From Collinsella sp. (GTDB lineage Bacteria; Actinomycetota; Coriobacteriia; Coriobacteriales; Coriobacteriaceae), in NCBI GenBank assembly GCA_019414325.1, contig DXMG01000002.1:44779-108778 (forward strand): a stretch of 64,000 nt of DNA, written 5' to 3'. Both the position numbers and the translations under genes were made by a program. Each line of letters starts with the position of its first letter. Within the stretch, counting starts at the first letter, position 1. Of the stretch, positions 50,390 through 60,566 are shown piece after piece. Below the pieces are notes generated by a model, which searched no databases, had not been told where the DNA came from, and saw nothing but the letters and a program-made list of their open reading frames with translations.

Positions 50390-50965
50390 TTATCTTGCCG
50401 GTGGAGTTGTCGTCGTTTCGTTCGTGCGAGTCGTTTCGGCGCCGTCGCCCTGTTCGCCGTCGTCCTTTTGAGCGTCGGCGATGGTGGAGGCTGCCGCAAC
50501 GATACCGCGCTGGGGCGCGACGCCCGTCTGGGTCTGAGCGCCCTCGACAATTTCTGTGCCTGCATGCGCGAGCTCGGGCGATTTAAACACTGCGTCCAAG
50601 TTGGCGCCGCCGCCGGCGTAGCCAAGCGCAGCGAGTGCGATGATGATCACCGCAATGACGACCGCGATCGGAACATAACGATGCCAACCAGCCGGATTGA
50701 GTCCGCTGCGACGAGCCGCCCCGCGGCTGATGTAACCGAGCGTGCCGTCGTGCTTGAGCTTTGAGCCCACCACGCACTTGCGGCCCCACAACGAGGACTC
50801 TGCCTGCATGGCCAAGCGGGCGCTTGCCGAAGGATAACCGTATTTAGTGCGCTTGAACGAACCATCAAACCCCGAGGCGTGTTTGCCCCACGTCACCGAT
50901 GTCGTGCGTCGGTTGACCGGTGCGGCGCTCCGCCTTCTGCGGCTCGGTTTTGTAGTCTCAGCCAT
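50390..50965 (-). CDS. Single-pass membrane protein of unknown function
   Basis: 191 residues from ATG 50965 (weak GGGGG RBS). The basic, Ser/Thr-rich N-terminus (MAETTKPSRRRRSAAPVNRR) is followed by a region with YISRGAARRSGLNPAGWHRY, one membrane helix (about 97-118, VPIAVVIAVIIIALAALGY), and an extracytoplasmic tail rich in Gln, Thr and Asp ending in TTTTPPAR. The positive-inside rule places the N-terminus in the cytoplasm. No enzyme motif. It is convergent with the nitroreductase. Confidence 0.75.
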   Translation of the reverse strand: MAETTKPSRRRRSAAPVNRRTTSVTWGKHASGFDGSFKRTKYGYPSASARLAMQAESSLWGRKCVVGSKLKHDGTLGYISRGAARRSGLNPAGWHRYVPIAVVIAVIIIALAALGYAGGGANLDAVFKSPELAHAGTEIVEGAQTQTGVAPQRGIVAAASTIADAQKDDGEQGDGAETTRTNETTTTPPAR

Positions 50966-51049
50966 ACGCCCCCGCACGCCGTAACCAAATCGAAACAATA
51001 ACGCTTTGGACTGTAGCACACGCGTCGCGCGCGGTCACGGGCGCCTCGC

Positions 51050-52267
51050 TCAACGGTCATCGTCCTTCAGCAAGCGCCACAGCGTTGTTCGGCTTATGCC
51101 CAGCACCTCCGCCGCACGGGTTCGGTTGCCGTGGAGATGATCTACAACCAGATGCGCGATATCTCGCTCGATATCGGCCAGCGGTCGCAGGATATACAGG
51201 TCGCTTTCGAGTGTCGGGGCGCCAAAGGTTGCGGTCTTAATCACGTCCTCTTGGGCTAGCACTTCCTCCGCCACAGCGCGGTCCACCGTGCCCGCCCCCA
51301 CCAATATATACAGTCGTTCCGAGACCTCGCGGAGCTGCAGATAGTTGCGCGGCCAGCGGTAAGCATCGAGCGTCTTCGTCGCCGCGGCGGACAGCGTGGG
51401 CGCTGCCGTCCCAAATGCATCAGCGAGATATTCCAAATAGCGCGCAACCTTTGTCGACGCGGCTCCCTGCTCGGCAATCGCCGGCGCCACGCTCACCGCA
51501 CAGGCGAAGCGCTCGGTCACAAAGGCGGCTTGATCGCTTTCGCTGCCGCCCGGCATGTCATTCGCCGTCAGCACCACATGGCAGCGCGTCGCCAACGCGG
51601 TGTCGGCCATCGTGGAAACGAGCTCGCGGAGGCGCTGGGGACCAACCGCATTCCAGCCCTCAATGCACAGGGTCAACCCTGTTTGAAACAGCGGCGATTC
51701 GGAGCTTTTGAGCACGTGGCGCCAACCGCGATCGGTGAGCTCATCGAGCGCGACGGAAACAAAGGGCTGATCGGCAAAAGGACCGTCCAGATAGAGGCGC
51801 TTGGCTATCTCGACCTGACCCGCCCCCAGCTCGCCCTCGAGCATAAGGGGCACGCCGCGCGCGTAGCTCTCGGCGACCGGCGCAGCCACCGAGGCCGCCC
51901 CCTCAACGATGCCGTACGCGCTCGATTCGTAGCGGGCCTCAACTTCGTCGGCGTTGAGCCACTCGATGCCCGCATGCGCCGCGGCACCGCGCACCTCGCG
52001 GACCACAACGACCCAAAGCCTCCCGCCCTCTTTGTCGGTGGGGCGAACGGTCAGGCTCAGGCGCGCACCCGCACGTCCCATAACCAGACGCGCGCCGTCT
52101 CCTATACGGTCGAGGCGCTCAGCGACAAAAGCCGCCACATCCCGCTCAAGCGCCGCGTCATTCATGGTCGAAATCGCGACGTCCCCACGCGCATCGATTG
52201 CCAATGCCGAGGCCCCGGCAGCAGCCAGGGCCTCGGTCAAGATGTTCAGCTTGGCATCGCTATCCAT
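51050..52267 (-). CDS. Fis-type HTH regulator with degenerate AAA+ (sigma54-activator-like) domain
   Basis: 405 residues from ATG 52267 (AGGGG upstream; a longer frame has no RBS). N-terminal sensor-like part (1-115), then a region shaped like the AAA+ domain of NtrC/PrpR activators (about 125-350): the Walker A position reads LEGELGAGQVEIAKRL (no GKS/T), no GAFTGA loop is seen, but WPRNYLQLREVSERL keeps the sensor-2 region. The C-terminus is a Fis-type HTH (GNRTRAAEVLGISRTTLWRLL). Without ATPase and GAFTGA motifs it probably regulates sigma70 promoters, as TyrR-like or MtlR-like relatives do. Possible target: the yeiH gene next to it. Confidence 0.8.
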   Translation of the reverse strand: MDSDAKLNILTEALAAAGASALAIDARGDVAISTMNDAALERDVAAFVAERLDRIGDGARLVMGRAGARLSLTVRPTDKEGGRLWVVVVREVRGAAAHAGIEWLNADEVEARYESSAYGIVEGAASVAAPVAESYARGVPLMLEGELGAGQVEIAKRLYLDGPFADQPFVSVALDELTDRGWRHVLKSSESPLFQTGLTLCIEGWNAVGPQRLRELVSTMADTALATRCHVVLTANDMPGGSESDQAAFVTERFACAVSVAPAIAEQGAASTKVARYLEYLADAFGTAAPTLSAAATKTLDAYRWPRNYLQLREVSERLYILVGAGTVDRAVAEEVLAQEDVIKTATFGAPTLESDLYILRPLADIERDIAHLVVDHLHGNRTRAAEVLGISRTTLWRLLKDDDR

Positions 52268-52416
52268 GATTTGCCCCTGTCCGTAGCGACGTGCAGCCGC
52301 CGACGGTCGCACGACCGAGTGTTTCAAAATTGAACGATATTGCTCACCAAACACTATAGGGCAGAGAGCGCCGTCCTGCGAGTATAGGTGTTGCCCCGCA
52401 TCGCCATCCTGGCGGG

Positions 52417-52481
52417 GCGATAAGAGCTCTTCGGGACTTATAAACCTGCGGACAAGCCATACCCGCAAGAGCTCCTATCGC
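52417..52481. other. Long hairpin in the yeiH / regulator gap
   Basis: GCGATAAGAGCTCTTCGGG (52417-52435) pairs with CCCGCAAGAGCTCCTATCGC (52462-52481), about 17 of 20 pairs, around a 26-base loop. A second hairpin, GCCCCGC ... GCGGGGC, overlaps its left flank (52393-52418). It lies in the leader of the Fis-type regulator and could be a structured leader or the 3' end of yeiH. Confidence 0.55.
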
Positions 52482-52533
52482 TCCACCGCAAGCTTGCGCG
52501 CGCCAGCATGCAGCACACAGACCGGCTGCTCCT

Positions 52534-53568
52534 CTACCAGATCCCCAGCACGTGCTGCATTCCCAAACTCATGCATGCAATGCCAATCCAGCAGCAAAAG
52601 CCCAGCGCGATGGGCTTGCCGCCCTTTTTGACCAGCTCGACGATATCGGTATTAAAGCCAATAGCCGCCATGGCCATCACGATAAAGAACTTCGACAGCT
52701 CCTTGATGGGCGCCGTGATGGACACGGGAAGCTGAAGCACCGTGGTGATTACGCTCGCCAGCACAAAGAACAGCACAAACATGGGAAACGCGCGTTTAAG
52801 CGAGAACGTGCTTTTGGCGTCGCCGCCGGCCTTGCGCGCCAGATGCATCTGCCAGCATGCGAGGACCAACGTGATGGGAATGATAGCCAGTGTCCTGGTG
52901 AGCTTGACCACCGTGGCGCTCTCGAGCACATTGGCGCCGGGATGCATGCTGTCCCAAGCGCTCGCCGCAGCCGTTACGGACGAGGTGTCGTTGATGGCGG
53001 TACCGGCAAACAGGCCAAAGCCCTCGTTGGTCAGCCCGAGCATACCGCCGAGCGTTGGAAACACGAGCGCCGCGATAACGTTAAACAGGAAGATGACCGA
53101 AATAGCCTGGGCAATCTCGCGATCGTCGGCATCGATGACGGGCGCGGTCGCGGCGATGGCAGAACCGCCGCAAATCGACGAACCCACACCCACAAGCGTC
53201 GCGATCTTACCCGGCACGTTCATAACGCGGCAGAGCACAAAGGCGATGACAAGCGAGGTCGAGATCGTCGCCACGATAATCGGCAACGACTGGGCGCCCT
53301 TGGACAGAATCTGGGAGAGGTTCATGCCAAAGCCAAGCAGGATAACCGCGTACTGCAAGACTTTTTTAGACGTATAGGTGACACCGGCGGCGAGCTGTTC
53401 GCGGCGATTCTTGGGAAAGACGAGCGCCAGGACCATGCCAAAGAGGATGGCAAATACCGGCCCGCCGACCACCTCAATTTGTTTGCCGAGCAACGTCGCG
53501 GGGATAGCGATGATCAGGCAGAACAAGACACCCTTCCAGCGCTCGCGTACGATATTCGCCAGTTGCAT
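52534..53568 (-). CDS. YeiH/UPF0324-family putative sulfate exporter
   Basis: 344 residues with about 10-11 membrane helices. Family landmarks are ILFGMVLALVFP, ILLGFGMNLSQIL, VGVGSSICGGSAIAATAPVI, INDTSSVTAAASAW and FFIVMAMAAIGFNTDI. Members are annotated as putative sulfate or sulfonate exporters and are often next to LysR regulators; here a GntR gene is divergent and a Fis-type regulator is downstream. Cytoplasmic membrane. Transport substrate unproven. Confidence 0.92.
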   Translation of the reverse strand: MQLANIVRERWKGVLFCLIIAIPATLLGKQIEVVGGPVFAILFGMVLALVFPKNRREQLAAGVTYTSKKVLQYAVILLGFGMNLSQILSKGAQSLPIIVATISTSLVIAFVLCRVMNVPGKIATLVGVGSSICGGSAIAATAPVIDADDREIAQAISVIFLFNVIAALVFPTLGGMLGLTNEGFGLFAGTAINDTSSVTAAASAWDSMHPGANVLESATVVKLTRTLAIIPITLVLACWQMHLARKAGGDAKSTFSLKRAFPMFVLFFVLASVITTVLQLPVSITAPIKELSKFFIVMAMAAIGFNTDIVELVKKGGKPIALGFCCWIGIACMSLGMQHVLGIW

Positions 53569-53731
53569 ATGGGATTCCTTCTTTCTCTTTCACGTTTGCG
53601 ACGGCTTATGATACGGCAACATTGGGCATAGCCTTGCGCAAACACAGACTAAGATGCCGCAATAGTTCTCGGGCGACAGCCGAATTACCCACCGCGGAAA
53701 GCTGATTCGCGGCATAATTAACAACTGACAT

Positions 53732-54463
53732 ATGAGTTTGATAGAACAGTTGCGAGGCGCTATGGAAGAATCGATGCACGTCGGCGAGCAGGAAACGAGC
53801 CTACAGGACCAGTCCTACCACACCATTCGACGCAAGATCGTCTATCTGGACTACAAGCCGGGCGAAAAGCTGGGCGTCAAGCAGCTTTGCGACGACCTGG
53901 ACATGGGTCGCACGCCCGTGCGCGAGGCTTTGGTTCGCTTGGCGCAGGAAGGGCTGGTGCGCACCGTGCCCCAGAGCGGCACCTACGTCTCACCCATCAA
54001 CCTCACCCTTGCCGAGAGTGCCTGTTACATCCGCGAGCATCTGGAAAAACAGGTGATCGTGGAGTGCTGTGCGCGCGCCACGTCGGCCGGCATCGAGCAG
54101 CTCGACCGCGCCATCGCGCTGCAGGAAAAGGCCATGGCCGAAGAGGATCGCATCGGCTTCTTTTTGAGCGACAACCTCATGCATCACATGATTTTTAGCA
54201 TCGCATGCCGCAGCACTGTGTGGTCGTGGCTCGAGGAGACCAATGCCGACCTGGAGCGCTTCCGCTGGCTGCGCGCCGCCACGCAGGTTCTCGACAATCA
54301 GGACATCGTGAACGAGCACAAGCAGATTCGCCGCGCTATCGCCGGTCGCGACCCCATCGAAGCGAGCTTTTTGGTCAGCAAGCACCTGCACATGATGTTC
54401 CGCAACCAAACCGAGGTTCTGGACCAGTTCCCCGAGTACTTCGAGACCAGCAAGCTCCGCTAA
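53732..54463 (+). CDS. GntR-family regulator with FCD domain
   Basis: 243 residues if translation begins at ATG 53732. There is no clear RBS there, and ATG 53762 (MEESMHVGEQ) has GAGG just upstream, so the first ten residues are uncertain. The winged HTH contains YHTIRRKIVYLDYKPGEKL, CDDLDMGRTPVREALVRLA and GTYVSPI. The FCD ligand domain follows, with His-rich metal-binding positions (NLMHHMIF, KHLHMMF). It is divergent from yeiH and probably controls it in response to a small acid. Confidence 0.9.
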   Translation: MSLIEQLRGAMEESMHVGEQETSLQDQSYHTIRRKIVYLDYKPGEKLGVKQLCDDLDMGRTPVREALVRLAQEGLVRTVPQSGTYVSPINLTLAESACYIREHLEKQVIVECCARATSAGIEQLDRAIALQEKAMAEEDRIGFFLSDNLMHHMIFSIACRSTVWSWLEETNADLERFRWLRAATQVLDNQDIVNEHKQIRRAIAGRDPIEASFLVSKHLHMMFRNQTEVLDQFPEYFETSKLR

Positions 54464-54470
54464 CCTGCCA

Positions 54471-54509
54471 AAACCACCACAAAGGGGACAGGCACCTTTG
54501 CGGTGGTTT
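54471..54509. repeat. Short hairpin repeat, CAAAGGG-core family, copy 5
   Basis: AAACCACCACAAAGGGG folds on CACCTTTGCGGTGGTTT (ending 54509), two mismatches, loop ACAGG. It lies 8 bp after the GntR stop. Nearly identical to copies 2 and 6. Confidence 0.78.
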
Positions 54510-54518
54510 CTCCGTACA

Positions 54519-54558
54519 AAAAGGCCCGACTCTGTCTGATGACGCGGAGCCGGGCCTT
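54519..54558. terminator. Terminator between GntR gene and glmS
   Basis: AAGGCCCG (54521-54528) pairs with CGGGCCTT (54551-54558), extended by CTC/GAG. On the minus strand TTTTTG follows, so it mainly ends glmS. Confidence 0.85.
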
Positions 54559-54562
54559 GGTC

Positions 54563-54578
54563 GTTAGAACGGCGGAAC
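54563..54578 (-). other. 3'-UTR motif GTTCCGCCGTTCTAAC after glmS
   Basis: In the sense of glmS the 16-mer GTTCCGCCGTTCTAAC starts 3 nt after the stop. The identical 16-mer follows the isomerase gene (57963-57978) and a one-base variant follows the nitroreductase (50352-50367). Confidence 0.6.
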
Positions 54579-54581
54579 CAA

Positions 54582-56429
<1,848 letters not shown>

Positions 56430-56530
56430 AGGATAAATCCCTTCGTTCGCGTGACTGCAAGACGTCCACGCACAGGGGGCGCTGAGACGTATAACGTTCG
56501 AGTATTGTACTCACGCAAGCGCAAGCTGAT

Positions 56531-56562
56531 ATACCAGAAGTGGTATCTCAACTTAGATACCA
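56531..56562. promoter_or_regulatory. Overlapping palindromes upstream of glmS
   Basis: ATACCA-GAAG-TGGTAT (56531-56546) overlaps TGGTATCT-CAACTT-AGATACCA (56541-56562). They lie about 100 bp upstream of glmS. The half-site TGGTAT resembles sites of amino-sugar GntR regulators (NagR/DasR type), but this is a likeness only. Confidence 0.4.
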
Positions 56563-56590
56563 CCCGATGCACACATGCCCAGCCGGTCCA

Positions 56591-56626
56591 AACCACCACA
56601 ATGGGGACAGGCACCTTTGTGGTGGT
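56591..56626. repeat. Short hairpin repeat, CAAAGGG-core family, copy 6
   Basis: AACCACCACAATGGGG folds on CACCTTTGTGGTGGT (to 56626). The AAAGG of other copies is ATGGG here, giving one internal mismatch. It lies in the 329-bp divergent gap between glmS and the LacI gene; apart from this and the palindromes at 56531-56562 nothing else was seen there. Confidence 0.75.
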
Positions 56627-56758
56627 CGCGCTGGCAACGGCGTTTTCGCAGATAAAACCTACCAAAATAAACCTGTCCCTAATTGGCAGGTTTTGACACC
56701 CCAGGGGCGGGCGATGCTACAATCTGGCTTGTACTTGAAACGCATCAAAGGGGCCGCT

Positions 56759-57871
56759 ATGGCAAAGGTAAAAATCAGCGACGTCGCGCGCGAGGCAGGG
56801 GTCTCGCTGGGCACGGTATCCAACGCGCTCAACCACCCCGAAAAGCTGCGTCCCGAGACCCTCAAGCTCATCAACGAAACCATCAATCGCTTGGGCTACC
56901 TGCCCAACCAAAGCGCCCGTCAGCTCGCGGGCGGCACCACCAAGTCCTTTGGCCTGGTCCTCCCCCGTCTCGACCACGGCTTTTCGCTCCAAATTGCCAG
57001 CGGTGCCCACAACGAGGCACGCAAGCACGGCTATGACTTGCTCATCGCTAACGCCGACAACGACGACATTCTCGAAGACCATTACCTGCGCTACTTTATG
57101 GGCACTCAGATGTCCGGCGTCATGGTTCAGCCCATGGCGTCCCCCGACTGGCACCCGGCCATGACCAAGACTCCCGTCCCCATCGTCCATTTGGACGTCC
57201 ATTGTTCAGAACCCGGTTACTACGTGGCCGCCGACAACGAGGCACAGGGGCGCATTATCGCCGAGCTCGCCATCGCCCGCGGCGCACACCGCATCGTCGT
57301 TGTAGGCCGAGCGGCATTTATGCAGCTCACCCTGCGCGTCCTTGGCATCCACAAGGCACTTGCCCTGCATCCCGATATCAAAATTGAGGTCATCGATGCC
57401 GGAGAGTGGAATACCGCAGCCGACGGCTACAGCATCGGTACCCAGATTGCCGAACGCCCTGCTGACGAGCGCCCCGATTTTGTCATCGGCCTGACCGACG
57501 TATTGGCCTCGGGCGTTATCTCGGCGCTGACCGACAAGGGCATTTCCGTCCCCGGCCAGATTCTTGTTGCCGGCTGCGATGGCAACCCGCTTGCCTGGAG
57601 CGGATCGGTCCCCCTCACCACGGTTGCACCACCGGGCTACGAGATCGGCCGCAAGGGCGTGCAGCTGCTCATGGAACAAATCGAGGATAAACCTGCCGCC
57701 AAGACCAAACGAGTCCGCATCGGCTCCGCCGCGCGCACCGTCACCACGGTCACGGCCACCGAGGACATTAACCGTCAGGAGCTCGTGCGCCCGTTCTTGC
57801 TCGAGCGTGCCAGCACTCAGGCAAGCAGCCAGGCCGAAGCCACCGCCATCAACCTGGGCGCTTACCTGTAG
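56759..57871 (+). CDS. LacI-family transcriptional regulator (probable rhamnose-operon regulator)
   Basis: 370 residues from ATG 56759 (AAAGGGG upstream; the longer frame lacks an RBS). The LacI HTH is VKISDVAREAGVSLGTVSNA with hinge NQSARQLAGG. The periplasmic-binding-protein-like sugar domain includes FGLVLPRLDHGFSLQIASGA, DNEAQGRIIAELAI and VAGCDGNPLAWSG. It is convergent with the rhaB-rhaD-isomerase operon. Two TGAANCGNTTCA palindromes upstream of rhaB are of the form LacI-family proteins bind, so this is the best candidate regulator. Confidence 0.92.
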   Translation: MAKVKISDVAREAGVSLGTVSNALNHPEKLRPETLKLINETINRLGYLPNQSARQLAGGTTKSFGLVLPRLDHGFSLQIASGAHNEARKHGYDLLIANADNDDILEDHYLRYFMGTQMSGVMVQPMASPDWHPAMTKTPVPIVHLDVHCSEPGYYVAADNEAQGRIIAELAIARGAHRIVVVGRAAFMQLTLRVLGIHKALALHPDIKIEVIDAGEWNTAADGYSIGTQIAERPADERPDFVIGLTDVLASGVISALTDKGISVPGQILVAGCDGNPLAWSGSVPLTTVAPPGYEIGRKGVQLLMEQIEDKPAAKTKRVRIGSAARTVTTVTATEDINRQELVRPFLLERASTQASSQAEATAINLGAYL

Positions 57872-57909
57872 CATCTTTCCCCAACAATCCAATCCATCGC
57901 CGAACAAAA

Positions 57910-57943
57910 AAGAGCCCGACAAGCAAACACTTGTCGGGCTCTT
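57910..57943. terminator. Bidirectional terminator between LacI gene and isomerase
   Basis: AAGAGCCCGACAAG (57910-57923) pairs perfectly with CTTGTCGGGCTCTT (57930-57943). On the minus strand TTTTTTG follows. Confidence 0.9.
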
Positions 57944-57962
57944 CCCTATCGTTTCAGCCGAA

Positions 57963-57978
57963 GTTAGAACGGCGGAAC
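57963..57978 (-). other. 3'-UTR motif GTTCCGCCGTTCTAAC after the isomerase gene
   Basis: Starts 4 nt after the stop of the isomerase gene, in sense orientation, identical to the glmS copy. It is followed by the terminator at 57910-57943. Confidence 0.6.
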
Positions 57979-57982
57979 ACAG

Positions 57983-59410
57983 CTAGCGGCAGACAACGTC
58001 CACGGGCACGTTCAGGATCTTGGCGACCTTGAGGATCGTGTCAGTCTGGCTGCCCAGGCAGGCGGCCATGTGATGAGTCGGGCCCGTCTCGTTCCAGCGG
58101 TCCATGAACTCACGGGCGCCGATCGAGAACTTCATGCGCATGTTGGTGTCACCGAAGGTAAAGATCGGGCCGTCGACGTTCTCGCCCTCGGCAACCACGA
58201 ACTTGAAGTTGCCGTTACCGTCCTGCGTGATGCCCAGGAAGGTGATGGTGCCGTGGCCGGGATAGAACTGGGTGAGGTAGCCGCCGCCGGTCTTGCCATG
58301 AAACACGGGGACGACCTTGAGCGTCGGCTTCTTGGCGGTCGAGATGTCGGCATCGCCAGAGCCGGAGTGGCCGATGATGACAATGTCCTCGGGGAAGTCG
58401 ATGGAGTACATCTCGGAAAGCTGGCCGGTGCCAGAGATGGTCTTGAGGATGCTCATGGCGATGGCGACCTTCATATCGCCCTCGACCGCGCAGCTCGTGC
58501 CTTGCTTGATGAGCATGGAGAACGCCGGGATGAGCATGGAGTCGAGCACGCCGGCCTGGCCCTTGGCATAGCCGTCGTAGTGGCTGGCGACCAGACCGAT
58601 CTCCTCGTCCTTGACCCACTGCTCAAAGGCGACGACGTACTTGGCCATCTCCTGGATGGGCTCGTCGGTGACCTTGGCGCCGCCCTCAACGTCGAAGGTG
58701 TCGAGAATCTCGGCAGCCTTGGCGTCCACGGCAGCCTGGTCGTCGATGTTGTCGGCGATGGCCCACATCTTCTCCCAGTCAAACTGCTTGGTGTAGAGGC
58801 CCAGACGGTTGTAGAGGTTGGTCTCGTCGATGTAGAGGTCCATCATGCCCGGGTACGGACGGCCGATCTGGGCAATGTTGGTGCGACGCAGGCGACGACG
58901 CACCTGGGCGGCACGGCACCACTGCTCGAGCTGCTCGGCCACAGCCGGGTCGCCACCCTCGACGACACCGGTCACGACGGCATGACGCTTGCCGGCGCGG
59001 TTAAGGTCGGCCACGACCTCGCCGGGGGCACCGCAGGCGTACAGATCGCCCAGCCACGTGGGGATGTCGGTGTTGGCGTAGTCGGGCTGAGCCTTCTTCT
59101 GCACGTTGACCACGACGACGGGCACATCCAGGTCGCGCACGACCGGCAGCACGTTGTAGCTCGTGGCATAGGTGAGCATCTGCAGGATGACCAGGTCGAC
59201 GTCCTCGGCGCGGAACTTGTCGCCAGCGACCTGAGCCTGCTCCTTGGCGGTCACCATACCGCCGTCGATAAGCTCGACAGTCGTGGGCAGCGTGGCCTTA
59301 AAGTCCTCGTACTGCTGCTCAAAATTGGGAACGAGCTGCGGGAACTGCGGAAGATAGGCGCCGAGGGCGATCGAGAAAACGCCAACTTTGGCCTTGGTGT
59401 TAACGAGCAT
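57983..59410 (-). CDS. L-fucose/L-arabinose isomerase-family protein in rhamnose operon
   Basis: 475 residues (GGGAGG before ATG 59410). The fold is of the FucI/AraA superfamily: N-terminal Rossmann-like part with VDLVILQMLTYATSY and VVVVNVQKKAQPDY, middle region with RIGRPYPGMMD-like IGRPYPGMMDLYIDE, and C-terminal HGKTGGGYLTQFYPGHGTIT and GPTHHMAACLG (metal-binding His region). It is neither a classical RhaA nor a clear AraA. As last gene after rhaB and rhaD it most likely performs the missing first step, L-rhamnose to L-rhamnulose, or handles a related 6-deoxy sugar. This role is inference from context. Confidence 0.85.
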   Translation of the reverse strand: MLVNTKAKVGVFSIALGAYLPQFPQLVPNFEQQYEDFKATLPTTVELIDGGMVTAKEQAQVAGDKFRAEDVDLVILQMLTYATSYNVLPVVRDLDVPVVVVNVQKKAQPDYANTDIPTWLGDLYACGAPGEVVADLNRAGKRHAVVTGVVEGGDPAVAEQLEQWCRAAQVRRRLRRTNIAQIGRPYPGMMDLYIDETNLYNRLGLYTKQFDWEKMWAIADNIDDQAAVDAKAAEILDTFDVEGGAKVTDEPIQEMAKYVVAFEQWVKDEEIGLVASHYDGYAKGQAGVLDSMLIPAFSMLIKQGTSCAVEGDMKVAIAMSILKTISGTGQLSEMYSIDFPEDIVIIGHSGSGDADISTAKKPTLKVVPVFHGKTGGGYLTQFYPGHGTITFLGITQDGNGNFKFVVAEGENVDGPIFTFGDTNMRMKFSIGAREFMDRWNETGPTHHMAACLGSQTDTILKVAKILNVPVDVVCR

Positions 59411-59485
59411 GATTTCCTCCCATGAGAAAAGTTGATGTTTGCAAGCAAGCGGGCGCGGCTGTTATCAGATCAGCAGCGATATGAC

Positions 59486-59522
59486 GGCGGTTTCCACGAG
59501 CTCCCCAGCAACCGGAACCGCC
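59486..59522. other. Hairpin between rhaD and the isomerase gene
   Basis: GGCGGTTTCC (59486-59495) pairs with GGAACCGCC (59514-59522) with one bulge; TTTTT follows on the + strand only. In the rhamnose operon's mRNA it may be a processing or stabilising hairpin. Confidence 0.45.
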
Positions 59523-59536
59523 ATTTTTCCTACCTA

Positions 59537-60367
59537 CTAGTCAACAAATGCCTCGTTGATCTTGATACCGAAGTCACGGCAGGTGTCCTTGAGGCCCTTG
59601 TCGCTAATCTTGTTGAGGAAGTCATCCGAACCACCGTTGGCGGCACGCGCGGCCAGGTAGATCTCGGCGGCCTTCTCGACGGTGTGCGCCAGGCCAAAGG
59701 TCGTGTCAAAGTCAGGACCGGCGGCAAACAGACCGTGGTGAGCCCAGACGATGGTGTCGTAGGTCTTCATGAGCTCGGAGCTTGCCTCGGCGATGGCCGG
59801 ACCACCGGGGACCATCCACGGCACAACGCCCACACCGGTCGGGAAGACGACGACGCACTCGGTCATCATCTGCCACAGGATGCGGGTGAAGGTACGGTCC
59901 TCCAGCGGCACGACGAAGGACATCTCGATGATGCCGGGGGTGTGGGCGTGGTAAATCACGCGGTCGGCGCCATCGGTACGGGCGGCGGCGACGCAGTGGT
60001 TCATGTAGTGGCTCTCGAACTCACTAGTTGGACGGGCGCCGTTGGCAAGGCCCCACACAATGCGGAAGGCGTCGCCGGCCTCGTTGATCTCGACGATGCC
60101 GATGTTGGCATACGGATCCTCCAGAACATTGCGCATATACTTGCCCGAGCCGGTGCTCACAAAGTACTGGCCGGCAAGATTCTCGCCGCGCACGCCCATC
60201 TTGACCCACTCGCGAGGCTCCTCAAAGAACGGCTTGGCCTCGACGACCTCCTCGTCGGTCATACGGTAGGTGAGGTTGCCGCCGTTGCGCTCATGCCAGC
60301 CCTGCTTAAAGCCATCATCGCACAAGCGGCAGAAGCCCTTGATAAACGCCAGATCTTCCATTGCCAT
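59537..60367 (-). CDS. rhaD: Rhamnulose-1-phosphate aldolase
   Basis: 276 residues from ATG 60367 (AGGAG seven bases upstream). It is a class II (zinc) aldolase of the RhaD type. Segments are GWHERNGGNLTYRM, FVSTGSGKYMRNV (phosphate contacts), a catalytic Glu in ARPTSEFESHYMNH, zinc ligands in VIYHAHTPG, and a further His in IVWAHHGLFAAG. It splits L-rhamnulose-1-phosphate into dihydroxyacetone phosphate and L-lactaldehyde. It follows rhaB in the same operon. Confidence 0.95.
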   Translation of the reverse strand: MAMEDLAFIKGFCRLCDDGFKQGWHERNGGNLTYRMTDEEVVEAKPFFEEPREWVKMGVRGENLAGQYFVSTGSGKYMRNVLEDPYANIGIVEINEAGDAFRIVWGLANGARPTSEFESHYMNHCVAAARTDGADRVIYHAHTPGIIEMSFVVPLEDRTFTRILWQMMTECVVVFPTGVGVVPWMVPGGPAIAEASSELMKTYDTIVWAHHGLFAAGPDFDTTFGLAHTVEKAAEIYLAARAANGGSDDFLNKISDKGLKDTCRDFGIKINEAFVD

Positions 60368-60428
60368 TGTTTGTCTCCTCTCCGGGACCCGCAGGTCCAA
60401 TTGAAAAACTTAGGTAAGCCGATTGACG

Positions 60429-60467
60429 GCGGCGCGGAGCATGGTTCGTGTAGGGCCTCCGCGCCGC
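60429..60467. other. GC-rich hairpin between rhaB and rhaD
   Basis: GCGGCGCGGAG (60429-60439) pairs perfectly with CTCCGCGCCGC (60457-60467). It lies in the 199-bp rhaB-rhaD spacer, with no T-run. It could attenuate or protect part of the operon mRNA. Confidence 0.55.
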
Positions 60468-60566
60468 ATGTCATCGGAGAGAGCCGCTCGCGCCCGGCAG
60501 GAGTCGTTTGCCGCACGCGGGGCTGGGGGTAGGTGAAGGGTGAATCGGAGCAGACCCCGCGCTCGT

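Noticed and set aside
56430..56590. glmS ribozyme upstream of glmS
   Set aside because: I looked for the conserved catalytic core before the glmS start on the minus strand and did not see it.
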